DNA from: Streptomyces tuirus
GTDB taxonomy: Bacteria > Actinomycetota > Actinomycetes > Streptomycetales > Streptomycetaceae
Assembly (NCBI GenBank): GCA_018195615.1
Contig: JAGTPG010000002.1
Location: 1,302,001 to 1,366,000 of the forward strand
DNA: 64,000 nucleotides
Direction: 5' to 3'
A program made the translations under genes and the position numbers. Shown here piece after piece: positions 19,954-28,292 of the stretch (its first letter is position 1; every line of letters starts with the position of its first letter). The notes under the pieces are model-generated. The model searched no databases. It saw only the letters and a list, made by a program, of their open reading frames with translations, and was not told the DNA's origin.

Positions 19954-19966
19954 CGAGGGGCACCTT

Positions 19967-20014
19967 TCACCTTCCGGCCGCATCACCTTCCGGCCGGATC
20001 ACCTTCCGGCCGCG
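19967..20014. repeat. Three tandem 16-bp repeats upstream of the XRE-nSTAND1 gene
   Basis: The unit TCACCTTCCGGCCGNN occurs at 19967-19982, 19983-19998 and 19999-20014 with changes only in the last two bases. The array abuts the GTG start region, so it lies in the leader or promoter. It may be an operator array, possibly for the protein's own XRE domain, or a slippage-prone repeat. Confidence 0.75.
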
Positions 20015-20081
20015 GCCGAGCAGGCGCCCAACCTATGTTTTCCTCCGGCCCGGCGGCAATTTCCGGCCTGTGGTGGACGCC

Positions 20082-20738
20082 TCAGTCTCGCCCGTCGCCC
20101 GGCGCCCTCCGGGTGACGAAGCTGATCGCGTCGGCGAGGTGTTCGCGATGCCGGAGCAGCGCATCAGGGGTGATGCCCGATTCGGCTGTTTCATGGATCA
20201 GGTCGTCTGTTGCCACCTTGAGCGCGGCGTTCATGGCGGCGGCCTCCACACGGACGGGGAGCGCGTCGGACGGCACGCCCGTGCGGGCGGAGAGCACCTC
20301 GGCGAGCGTGTCTTCCGCGCGCTCCCGCAGCACCAGGTAGGCGGCTCGCAGCGCGGGCTCGTCATGGGTCAGGCGGATCACGGCGAGGACGGCCTCGACG
20401 TCCGTGGCGGAGGGCGAGTTCAGGACGGGCTGGTAGGCCGATCGCAGATGCTCGGCCAGGTCGACGTCGGGCGGCCAGGCGTGCAGGACCGTCCGGAAGG
20501 CGTCGATGGTCTTGGTGAGCAGAGGCTCCACGCAGCTTTCCTTGTGGGGGAAGTGGCGCCACAGCGTGCGTTCGGAGACTCCGGAGGCCCGGGCGATCTG
20601 TTCGCCCGATGTGGCAGCCAGTCCCTGCTCGCTGAACAACCGGACGGCGTGGCGTGAGATGGCGAGCCGTTGCCGCCTGCGTTGCTCGTCGCTGACCGGC
20701 GGCCGCCCCCTTCGCGGTGCAGGGCCTCTGTCCACCAT
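20082..20738 (-). CDS. TetR-family repressor
   Basis: 218 aa. ATG 20738 is preferred because GGAGG precedes it; an ATG 12 bases earlier is less well placed. The N-terminal helix-turn-helix is typical (SGEQIARASGVSERTLWRHFPHKE). The C-terminal ligand domain is not assignable. It is divergent from the P450 operon with a near-perfect palindrome between them, so it very probably represses that operon and itself. The inducer is likely a substrate of the P450 set. Confidence 0.9.
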   Translation of the reverse strand: MVDRGPAPRRGRPPVSDEQRRRQRLAISRHAVRLFSEQGLAATSGEQIARASGVSERTLWRHFPHKESCVEPLLTKTIDAFRTVLHAWPPDVDLAEHLRSAYQPVLNSPSATDVEAVLAVIRLTHDEPALRAAYLVLRERAEDTLAEVLSARTGVPSDALPVRVEAAAMNAALKVATDDLIHETAESGITPDALLRHREHLADAISFVTRRAPGDGRD

Positions 20739-20798
20739 CACGTCCTCCATCAGGCGATCTAAGCATGCCGGCGTCCCGCAGGCCGACTGACCGAAATT

Positions 20799-20821
20799 TT
20801 ATTGGCAGTCACTGACAATAA
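20799..20821. promoter_or_regulatory. TetR operator
   Basis: TTATTGGCAGT-C-ACTGACAATAA forms an 11-bp inverted repeat with a single mismatch. It lies midway between the divergent TetR and P450 genes, in an AT-rich patch suited to overlapping promoters. Confidence 0.8.
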
Positions 20822-20874
20822 ACTGCTACCGTCGAAGCGCCGGAAGATCACATTCCGAAACCTGGAGGAGAGCC

Positions 20875-22084
20875 ATGTCTGTGGCCGCCGACCGTTCGCA
20901 ACTACCTTTCGCGAGGCCCAACGTGCTCGACCTCGCACCCTTGTACGAGGTGCTGCGCCGGGAGGCGCCGGTCACGCCGGTCACCACACCCGCGGGCGAT
21001 CCCGCCTGGCTGGTCACACGCTTCGACGACGTTCGTACCCTGCTGAACGACAAGCGGCTCGGCCGCTCTCACCCCCAGCCGGAACGGGCCTCACGCATCA
21101 CGACCGCCGCGGTGTCGGAAGGGCCCCGAGGCAACTACGACACCGAGGAAGCCGACCACGGGCGGATGCGCCGGCTGCTGACCCCGGCGTTCTCGGCCAA
21201 GCGCATGCGGATGCTCTCCGATCACATGCAGCAGCTGGTCGACGGCTATGTCGACCAGCTGATCGCCGAGCGTGCCGCCTCCCCGGCGGCGTCGTCGACC
21301 TGCACGCCGGACTGGCCTTCCCGCTGCCGGTCGCGGTCATCTGCCAGCTGCTGGGCGTGCCCGAGGACAACCGCGACTACTTCGCCTCGTTGTCGGAGCG
21401 CATGTCGAACCCCACCATCGGAGACGATGCCCCCAAGCGCGGGCAGAGTTCGCCGACTACATGACCGGTCTCGCGGAGACCAAGCGCGCCCAGCCGGGCG
21501 AGGACGTGATCTCCGACCTCGTGCATGCCCAGAGCGCCGACGAGGACTACGACCACGAGGAGATGATCCAGCTCTGCGTCGGGCTGCTGTTCGCCGGGCA
21601 CGAGACCACGGTCAACCGCATCGGCCTGGGCACGCTCTTCCTGCTCACGCGTCCCGGCCCGTGGCAGGCGCTGACCGCCGACCCCGAGGGCCGGGTCAAC
21701 GCCACCGTCGAGGAGATCATGCGCCTGGGCGCGCCCGGCGACCTCGGCCTGCTGCGGTACGCCCACACCGACGTCGACATCGCGAGCGTCACCATCCAGC
21801 AGGGCGACGCAGTGATCCTGTCGATCAACTCCGCCAACCGCGACGCCTCCGTCTACACCGACGCCGAGACGTTCGACCCCGACCGCGCGGAGCGCACCCA
21901 TCTCGGCTTCGGCCACGGCCCGCACTTCTGCATCGGCGCCAGCCTGGCCCGCACGGAGCTGCGCGTCGTCTTCGCCACCCTGGCCCGCCGACTGCCCGGC
22001 CTTCGTCTCGCGACGCGGCTCGAAGAGCTGGAGGTACGTCCCACCCTCACCGGCGGTGTCACGGATCTTCCCGTGACCTGGTGA
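20875..22084 (+). CDS. Cytochrome P450, two frameshifts
   Basis: The start is ATG 20875 after GGAGAG. A C is missing at 21281-21284 and another at about 21430-21434; restoring both gives 403 aa. It shows the I-helix oxygen-binding motif AGHETT, the ExxR pair in EEIMR, and the heme loop FGHGPHFCIGASLART with the cysteine ligand. It is a soluble class I bacterial P450 and should take electrons from the ferredoxin encoded at 23140. Genes for an SDR and an LLM enzyme in the same operon suggest stepwise oxidation of a hydrophobic substrate. Substrate unknown. Confidence 0.93.
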
Positions 22085-22187
22085 TCGCTCCTCGAAGGCC
22101 CCGCAGGCTCCAGCGGCGAGCAGTTCATCCACGGGGCCACCAGCTCATCGGCGGTGGCACGAACATCTGTGACGGGAGCGTTATCCG

Positions 22188-23008
22188 TTGAGCAAAGTAT
22201 GGTTCATCACGGGTTCGTCGCGTGGCCTCGGCCGCGAGTTCGCCCGAGCGGCCCTCTCCCGCGGCGACCGGGTCGCGGCGACCGCCCGCAACGCCGAGGC
22301 CCTGGCTGATCTCGTCACCGAGCACGGCGAGGCCGTTCTGCCGCTGTCCCTGGACGTGACCGACACGGCGGCCGTGACCGAGGGCGTGCGACGGGCCCAT
22401 GACCACTTCGGGCGTCTGGACGTCGTGGTCAACAACGCCGGTTACATGGTGTTCGGCGCCGTCGAGGAGCTGCGCGAGCAGGACCTCCGGGATCAGCTGG
22501 AGATCAATTTCTTCGGCCCCTGCGGGTGGCCAGGGCCGCGCTGCCGTATCTGCGCGGGCAGAACAGCGGTCACATCATTCAGATCTCCAGTCTCGCCGGG
22601 ATCAACGCCCACCCCACTCTCGGCGCCTACCACGCCTCGAAGTGGGCGCTGGAAGGGATCAGCGAAGCTCTGGCCGGGGAAGTCGCCCAGTTCGGCATCG
22701 ACGTCACCCTGGTCGAGCCCGGCGCGTACAGAACGAGCCTCGGCTCCGGCGCCGTGTGGTCCCCGCAGCTGCAGGAGTACGACCACCTGCGCGAGGCACT
22801 CATGTCCAGCGGCTCGGCACGCGAACCGGGTGATCCCGTCGCCGCCGCTCAGGCACTGCTGCACATCGTCGACGCCGAGAAGCCTCCGCTGCGGGTCGTC
22901 TTCGGCTCGCAGGCGTACCAGGCCGCCCGGCGGCTCTACGCGGACCGGCTGGACACATGGGCCGCGTGGGCCGACCTGTCCGCCCGGGCCCAGAACGTCA
23001 ACACCTGA
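22188..23008 (+). CDS. Short-chain dehydrogenase/reductase, frameshifted at 22517-22520
   Basis: The likely start is TTG 22188 with GGGAG upstream. One C is missing in the CCCC run 22517-22520; restored length is 273 aa. Classical SDR features are the cofactor motif TGSSRGLGREFA, the NNAG motif (VVVNNAGYMVFG), the catalytic serine (ISSLAG) and YHASK. The residues around the cofactor motif favour NADP. It probably oxidises or reduces an alcohol or ketone produced by the P450. Confidence 0.92.
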
Positions 23009-23023
23009 GGGAGACCACTTCAC

Positions 23024-23143
23024 ATGCACGAAGAAGACATGACCAGCACCGGGGCAGATCCAGTGGACATTCCGGGAGCACATACGGCGAGGTGCGCAGA
23101 CGGGCCCGGCCGACACTGCGACGTGACGAAGGGAGCGTCATGA
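23024..23143 (+). CDS. Small ORF, possible P450 N-terminal remnant
   Basis: A 39-codon frame (MHEEDMTSTGADPVDIPGAH...) begins 10 bases after GGGAGA. It ends in an ATGA overlap with the ferredoxin start, so it could be translated and coupled. Its first part resembles the leader of Streptomyces P450 proteins. It may be the scar of a deleted second P450 gene, or a short leader. No family is recognised with confidence. Confidence 0.35.
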   Translation: MHEEDMTSTGADPVDIPGAHTARCADGPGRHCDVTKGAS

Positions 23144-23334
23144 AAGTGACCGTCGATGAGGACAGGTGTGTCGGATCCGGGCAGTGCGTACTGGCCGCGG
23201 ACGACGTGTTCGACCAGCGTGACGAGGACGGGATCGTGACGCTGCTGGACGCCGGTCCGCCGGACGAGCGGCTGGCGGACGTGCGGCACGCCGCCGCGCT
23301 CTGCCCTGCGATGGCCATCACCGTCGAGAAATGA
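23140..23334 (+). CDS. Ferredoxin (single-cluster, P450 partner type)
   Basis: 64 aa from ATG 23140 after GGGAG. The pattern CVGSGQC ... LCPAMAI gives three well-placed cysteines (C-x5-C and CP), as in the [3Fe-4S] ferredoxins that serve actinobacterial P450 enzymes. It should pass electrons from a ferredoxin reductase, not encoded here, to the P450 at 20875. Confidence 0.92.
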   Translation: MKVTVDEDRCVGSGQCVLAADDVFDQRDEDGIVTLLDAGPPDERLADVRHAAALCPAMAITVEK

Positions 23335-23365
23335 CTGTCTGTCACATGGGAAGGAAAGGTGCGTT

Positions 23366-24238
23366 GTGGATCTGACGGGCGTCGGTGTGTGGAGTTCCCT
23401 GATGTGCAGCGGGGATCCGACCGAAACGGCCGAGGCCGCGGCTGAGTTGGAGGAGCTCGGCTTCACCGCGGTGTGGATTCCGGGCGGCGGGGCGAGTGGA
23501 CGCTTCCGGTGCTGGAGGCGGCCGACCGGCTGCTGGGGCCACGCGCCGCACGGTGGTCGCGACAGGGATCCTGAACCTGTGGATGCACACACCGGACGAG
23601 GCCGCGGCGGGCCACGCCTCGCTGACCGCCGCGCACGGTGACCGGTTCCTGCTGGGGATCGGGGCCAGCCATGCCCGCTCGTCGACGCGTCCCAGCCCGG
23701 CCGGTACCGGAAACCGCTGACGGCGATGACCTCGTTCCTGGATGGTCTCGATGCCGCGAACCCACCGGTTCCCGTCGAGCACAGGGTGCTGGCCGCGCTC
23801 GGCCCGAAGATGCTCGACCTGGCAGCGCGACGCGCGCGAGGAGTTCATCCCTACCTCGTCACCCCGGAGCACACCCGCCGTGCCCGCGAGGCGGTGGGGA
23901 CAGGTGCGCTCGTGCTCCCCGAGCAGACGGTCATTCTCTGCGCGGACCGGGAGGAGGCTCGAGCGATCGGCGGCGACTGGCTGCGGAGGTACCTCGACCT
24001 GCCCAACTACGCCAACAACGTGCGGCGTCTGGGCTTCACGGACGACGAAATCGTCCAGGCGAGCGACCGGCTGTTCGACGCCTTGATCGCCTGGGGTGAC
24101 GAGGAGGCGGTGATAGGCCGGATCGACGAGCACCGCGCCGCCGGCGCCGACCACGTGTGCGTGCAGGTGCTCACGGGCCACGAGTCGAAGGTCCTGCCGC
24201 GGCAGCAGTGGCGCCGTATCGCCGACGCTCTGCGATAG
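23366..24238 (+). CDS. LLM-class F420-dependent-type oxidoreductase, three frameshifts
   Basis: The start is GTG 23366. G/C bases are missing at 23489-23492, 23535-23538 and 23674-23676. Restoring them yields 291 aa reading ELEELGFTAVWIPGGGGEW, RRTVVATGILNLW, DRFLLGIGASHA and ALGPKMLDLAARRARGVHPYL. These are hallmarks of the luciferase-like TIGR03620-type family in actinobacteria. It probably uses F420 or FMN. It closes the P450 operon and is convergent with a second LLM gene. Confidence 0.85.
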
Positions 24239-24248
24239 CGACGCCGCC

Positions 24249-24272
24249 GCGCCGAGTACTCCCGGTCGGCGC
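24249..24272. terminator. Hairpin after the P450 operon
   Basis: GCGCCGA and TCGGCGC form a 7-bp stem around a 10-base loop, 11 bases after the LLM stop and between convergent genes. The rest of 24273-24476 shows nothing recognisable. Confidence 0.55.
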
Positions 24273-24476
24273 TGCTTCGGTCCAGTGATGGCGATTGCCT
24301 TGACGAGAGAGTGTGGCTGGCGAGGCAGGCGATCGCCCGGTTCGTGGACGTTTCTCATCGCCACTGCCCCGGGCCAGCCCCCGCTTGTTGACCGACAGCG
24401 CGGGAGGGGGCGTCCTCTATGGCCGGCTTCCGCTGATCAGCGCAGTGGCGCGGCACGTACCCGCCCGCACCGGCCT

Positions 24477-25388
24477 TCAGCCGTCCGAGTCGACGGACAG
24501 CAGGGCGAGCAACCTCCGCGCGTAGTCGATCGCCTCGTCCACACTGTCCACCTCGTACTGGGGGTCGACCATGAAGTGGTCGATGCCGGTGACGTCGTTG
24601 ATGGACTTGATGGCATCCGCCACGGTCGACAGGCTGGTGCCCGCGTCCACGTTGACGCGCAGGACCGTGTCGATGTCGCCCGGTTCGCGACCGTCCTGCC
24701 GCGCCCACTCGTCCAGCTGCGTCCGCTGGGAGCGGAGGGCGTCCGCGTCGACATAGCTCGGTACCACGCACAACGGGAGCCAGCCGTGACCGCGTCGCGC
24801 GACGCGTCGCAGCGCGCGCTCGGACATCGCGCCCAGGTGGACGGGCGGAGCCGGCTTGCGGGCCGGTTTCAGTGGGGAGTGGTGCAGCGGCACGGACAGG
24901 AGGGAGCCGGAGTGCTCCACCGGGTCCTCGGTCCAGATGGCTTCGAGTGCGTCGAGGAGTTCGTCCAGAAGGGCGCCTCGCCTGGTGAAGTCGCGTCCGG
25001 CGGCCTCGTACTCCTCGGGCGACCAGCCCACGCCGAAGCCGGGGAGCAGTCGTCCGCCGCTGATGCGGTCGACGGTGGTCAGCGACCTGGCCAACTGCAC
25101 CACCGGGTACAGCGGTGCGATGAGCACGTGCGAGCCGAGCGTCACGCGCTCGGTGGCGGCGGCCGCGACGCCGAGGAGGACGAAGGGATCGGCCGCCGCG
25201 TTCAACTCCGAAGGGATGGTGTCGCCTTGTCCGCCGTATCCGACGCGTGGACGCACGGCGGCGAGGTTGCGGTCTCCGACCCAGAGGCTGGCCGCCCCCG
25301 CCTGCTCGACCGCGCGGGCGAAGTCCGCGACCCGGTCGGTCTCGAACGCCTGATGGTGGAACTGAGGAAGCGCGAATCCTATGCGCAT
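24477..25388 (-). CDS. LLM-class F420-dependent-type oxidoreductase
   Basis: 303 aa from ATG 25388 after AAGGTGAC; no frameshift. It begins MRIGFALPQFHHQAFETDRV and carries ASLWVGDRNL, LGSHVLIAPLYPVVQLARSL, RLLPGFGVGWSPEEYEAAG and PPVHLGAMSERALRRVARRGHGWLP, which define the bacterial luciferase-like F420 family. It is only distantly related to the LLM protein at 23366. It may belong to the same metabolic unit, but it is convergent and could be independent. Confidence 0.88.
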   Translation of the reverse strand: MRIGFALPQFHHQAFETDRVADFARAVEQAGAASLWVGDRNLAAVRPRVGYGGQGDTIPSELNAAADPFVLLGVAAAATERVTLGSHVLIAPLYPVVQLARSLTTVDRISGGRLLPGFGVGWSPEEYEAAGRDFTRRGALLDELLDALEAIWTEDPVEHSGSLLSVPLHHSPLKPARKPAPPVHLGAMSERALRRVARRGHGWLPLCVVPSYVDADALRSQRTQLDEWARQDGREPGDIDTVLRVNVDAGTSLSTVADAIKSINDVTGIDHFMVDPQYEVDSVDEAIDYARRLLALLSVDSDG

Positions 25389-25458
25389 GTCACCTTCTGT
25401 GGGGGGTGAACGTGTGGGTGAGCCGCTCGTGTGTCCGGGAGCGGAACCCGGCGCGGCT

Positions 25459-26352
25459 CTAGAACATCGTGTTGTCGTTCGCCGAGGTCTCGGGCACGTC
25501 CTGCAGCGCGTCCCAGTGCTCGACGATCCGCCCGTTCCGCACCCGGAACAGGTCGACTACTGCGGTACCCCGCTCGCCGGGCGCGCTCACATAGTGGCTG
25601 TGAACTGCCACCAGATCACCCTCGGCTATCACCCTCTTGGGCGTGACGGACAGCTGCGGGAACCTCTCGAAGTAGGCACCCAGCCCGGCCTTCACACCCT
25701 CCACGCCGTCGGCCATCGTCGGATTGTGCTGGTGGTACTCGGGTCCCCAGTAGCGGTCGAGCGCGGACAGGTCCTTGCCGACCAGGAGCCGGTCGACAGC
25801 CTCGGTGACCACCTTCTTGTTGTACGCCGTGAGCCGGGAAGGCCCCGGCCGCTCGGTGCGCGGCCGGCTCTCGGTGGAGAACATGTCGTTGCCGTTCACG
25901 GAGCTCTCCGGCACGTTCTGCCCGACGTCCCAGTGTTCGGCGATCCTCCCGCCCTGGAAGCGGAAGATGTCGAAGACCGCCATGCCCCGGGTGCCCGGCT
26001 GCATCACCACGTTCGAGTGCACCAGCACCAGGTCACCTTCGGAGATGACCCGCTTGACGTCGTAAACGGCGTCCGGGAACTGCTGGTTGATGGCGACACC
26101 CAGGTTCTTCAGCGGCTCGGCGCCGTCGGGCGCGAGCGGGTTGTGCTGGATGTAGTCCGGCCGTACGAAGCGGTCGACGACCTCAGTGTCGCCTTCCTCG
26201 AACACGCCCTTGAGGACGCGGACGGCGACGGCCTTCTGATAGCCGGATCGGCTCGACGGCGTCGCCGCGGCGGGCACCGCGGCGACGCCCAGCAGGGCGG
26301 TGGAGGCCAGGGCGGCGATGACGGTCCTACGGGCAGGCGTGGTGGGGGTCAC
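25459..26352 (-). CDS. Exported protein with two SnoaL-like domains
   Basis: 297 aa from GTG 26352 after GGAGAGCATC. An N-terminal signal with an RR pair (TPARRTVIAALASTALLGV) is followed by two tandem NTF2/SnoaL-like domains. Each has an RPDYIQHNPLAPDG or GPEYHQHNPTMADG segment and ends VFDIFRFQGGRIAEHWD or VVDLFRVRNGRIVEHWD. The repeat shows an internal duplication. Family members include small-molecule isomerases and binding proteins; the role is unknown. Its promoter looks like a MerR target. Confidence 0.85.
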   Translation of the reverse strand: MTPTTPARRTVIAALASTALLGVAAVPAAATPSSRSGYQKAVAVRVLKGVFEEGDTEVVDRFVRPDYIQHNPLAPDGAEPLKNLGVAINQQFPDAVYDVKRVISEGDLVLVHSNVVMQPGTRGMAVFDIFRFQGGRIAEHWDVGQNVPESSVNGNDMFSTESRPRTERPGPSRLTAYNKKVVTEAVDRLLVGKDLSALDRYWGPEYHQHNPTMADGVEGVKAGLGAYFERFPQLSVTPKRVIAEGDLVAVHSHYVSAPGERGTAVVDLFRVRNGRIVEHWDALQDVPETSANDNTMF

Positions 26353-26380
26353 GATGCTCTCCAGAGAACTTGAAACCTAA

Positions 26381-26426
26381 AGTTGGGGCTTTCCATAGGG
26401 AAGCACTAACTTCCGGTTAGGGTCAA
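26381..26426 (-). promoter_or_regulatory. MerR-type promoter/operator candidate
   Basis: On the minus strand TTGACC (26421-26426) is followed by the dyad CTAAC-CGGAA-GTTAG (26406-26420) with an extended spacer. Stretched -35/-10 spacing with a dyad in between is the hallmark of MerR-activated promoters. It lies 30-75 bp upstream of the SnoaL-like gene. No merR gene is present in this window. Confidence 0.5.
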
Positions 26427-26443
26427 GATCTCCCGGAGCGGGT

Positions 26444-27355
26444 CTACTTCATTCCCGTGGTGGCGATTCCCTTGACGAGGTAACGCTGGCCGACCAGGAA
26501 GACGATGAAGACCGGGATCAGCGTGACGACGGACATCGCGAACAGCGATCCCCAGGAGGCACCGCTGGTGGCGTCCACGTAGTTGCGCAGGGCCACGGGC
26601 GCCGTCTGCAGTTCCGGCTTGGTCAGGTAGATCAGCTGGCCCAGGAAGTCGTTCCACGTCCAGATGAAGGTGAAGATCGCCGTGGTGGCCAGGGCCGGCA
26701 GCGAGATCGGCAGCAGAATGCGGAAGTAGATGCGCCAGTACCCGGCACCGTCGATCTTGGCTGCCTCGTCCAGCTCGGTGGGCAGACTGCGGAAGAACTG
26801 GATCATCAGGAAGATGAAGAAGGCGTCCGTGGCAAGGAACTTGGGGACGATCAGCGGGAGGAAGGTGTTGACCCACCCGATCTCGGAGAACATCACGTAC
26901 TGCGGGATGATGAGTACGTAGATCGGCACCATCAGGGTCACCATCATGATGCCGAAGAAGAACCCCCGCCCGCGGAACTTCAGCCGCGCGAAGGCGTAGG
27001 CCGCCATGGAGCAGCTGACCAGGTTGCCTACCAGTGCCCCCAGCACGACGATCGCCGAGTTCATCAGGTACAGCCCGAACGGGTGCGACAGCGCGTTCCA
27101 GCCGTCGGCGTAGTGGCCGAAGTCGGTCTCCGTGGGCAGCAGGGAGGGCTCACGGAAGATCAGCGCGTCGGGCTTGACCGAGCTGGCGATCATCCACAGC
27201 AGCGGGTAGATCATCAGGAGCCCGAAGGCGATCAGCAGGGCGTGCTTGATGAAGGCCCGTATACGGGCTCCCCGCCTGCGGCGGTGTGTGACAGGGGCCG
27301 GCGCGGTCGTAGGGGCGTCCTCGGTCTTCAGGACCGTCATCTCACTTACCGTCAC
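26444..27355 (-). CDS. Sugar ABC transporter permease (MalG type)
   Basis: 303 aa with six predicted membrane segments and the EAA coupling loop (DEAAKIDGAGYWRIYFRILL). It is a CUT1-class carbohydrate permease. It follows the partner permease by a short overlap, in an operon with the binding protein and GH42 beta-galactosidase upstream. No ATPase gene is present; Streptomyces CUT1 systems usually share the MsiK ATPase encoded elsewhere. Confidence 0.93.
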   Translation of the reverse strand: MTVSEMTVLKTEDAPTTAPAPVTHRRRRGARIRAFIKHALLIAFGLLMIYPLLWMIASSVKPDALIFREPSLLPTETDFGHYADGWNALSHPFGLYLMNSAIVVLGALVGNLVSCSMAAYAFARLKFRGRGFFFGIMMVTLMVPIYVLIIPQYVMFSEIGWVNTFLPLIVPKFLATDAFFIFLMIQFFRSLPTELDEAAKIDGAGYWRIYFRILLPISLPALATTAIFTFIWTWNDFLGQLIYLTKPELQTAPVALRNYVDATSGASWGSLFAMSVVTLIPVFIVFLVGQRYLVKGIATTGMK

Positions 27356-28252
27356 CGTAGAACACCCATCTCTTGCTGAAGTAGAAGTTGATTGCGGTCA
27401 GGACGCCGACGATCACCACGAGCAGCCACGCCATGGCCGAGGCGTAGCCCATGTGGAGGCGTCCGAAGCCCTCCTCGTACAGGTACAGCGAGTAGAAGAG
27501 GGTGGAGTCCGAGGGACCGCCCGTCCCCCCGCTGACGACGAACGCCTGGGTGAACGACTGGAAGGAGTTGATGACCTGCAGAACGAGGTTGAAGAAGATG
27601 ATCGGGGTGAGCAGCGGCACCGTGACGTGACGGAACTGGTGCCAGCGGCCGGCGCCGTCGAGGGAGGCGGCCTCGTAGTACTGCTCGGGATCTGCCGAAG
27701 ACCGGCCAGGAAGATCACCATCGAGGAGCCGAAGGTCCACACGTGCAGGACGATCAGGCTGTACAACGCGGTCTCGGGATTGGAGATCCAGCCGGGACCG
27801 TCGATGCCGAACACCCCGAGGAACCTGTTCACCAGGCCGTCGGTACCGAAGACCTGCCGCCACAGGATGCCCACCGCGACCGAGGCCCCGAGGAGGGAGG
27901 GCAGGTAGTAGACGGACCTGTAGAAGGCGAGCCCCCTGATTCCCCGGTTGAGGGCCATCGCCAGGGCCAGGGCGACCGCCAGCAGCAACGGCACGCTGAT
28001 CGCGACGTAGACGAAGGTCACGCTCAGGGACTTGAGCAACCGGGGGTCGTCCAGCATCTTGCTGTAGTTCTCCAGGCCTACCCACTCCGGAGAGCTCAGG
28101 AGGTTGTAGTCCGTCATGGAGAAGTACAGCGAGGCGATCATCGGGCCGAGCGTGATGCCGGCGATGCCGATGAACCACGGCAGTAGGAAGACCCATGCGG
28201 CACGTTCTTCTTTTCTCGCCGCCTGGCTGACGGGTCTGCGGAGCACAGTCAT
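27342..28252 (-). CDS. Sugar ABC transporter permease (MalF type), frameshifted at 27687-27689
   Basis: A single base is missing in the GGG run 27687-27689 (plus strand). Restoration joins IFLAGLRQIP to EQYYEAASLDGAGRWHQF and gives 303 aa. This is the EAA loop that contacts the ATPase. Start ATG 28252 (MTVLRRPVSQAARKEERAAW). The C terminus overlaps the start of the MalG-type gene. It imports oligosaccharides, probably galacto- or arabinogalacto-oligosaccharides given its neighbours. Confidence 0.92.
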
Positions 28253-28292
28253 CGTCCTCGGGTGTCCTCGGTTCTTGGATCGGGTGCGGGAT

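Noticed and set aside
20875..24238. P450, SDR and LLM genes as pseudogenes
   Set aside because: The breaks are all one-base losses in G/C runs, catalytic motifs are intact on both sides, and the same error type occurs across the whole window.
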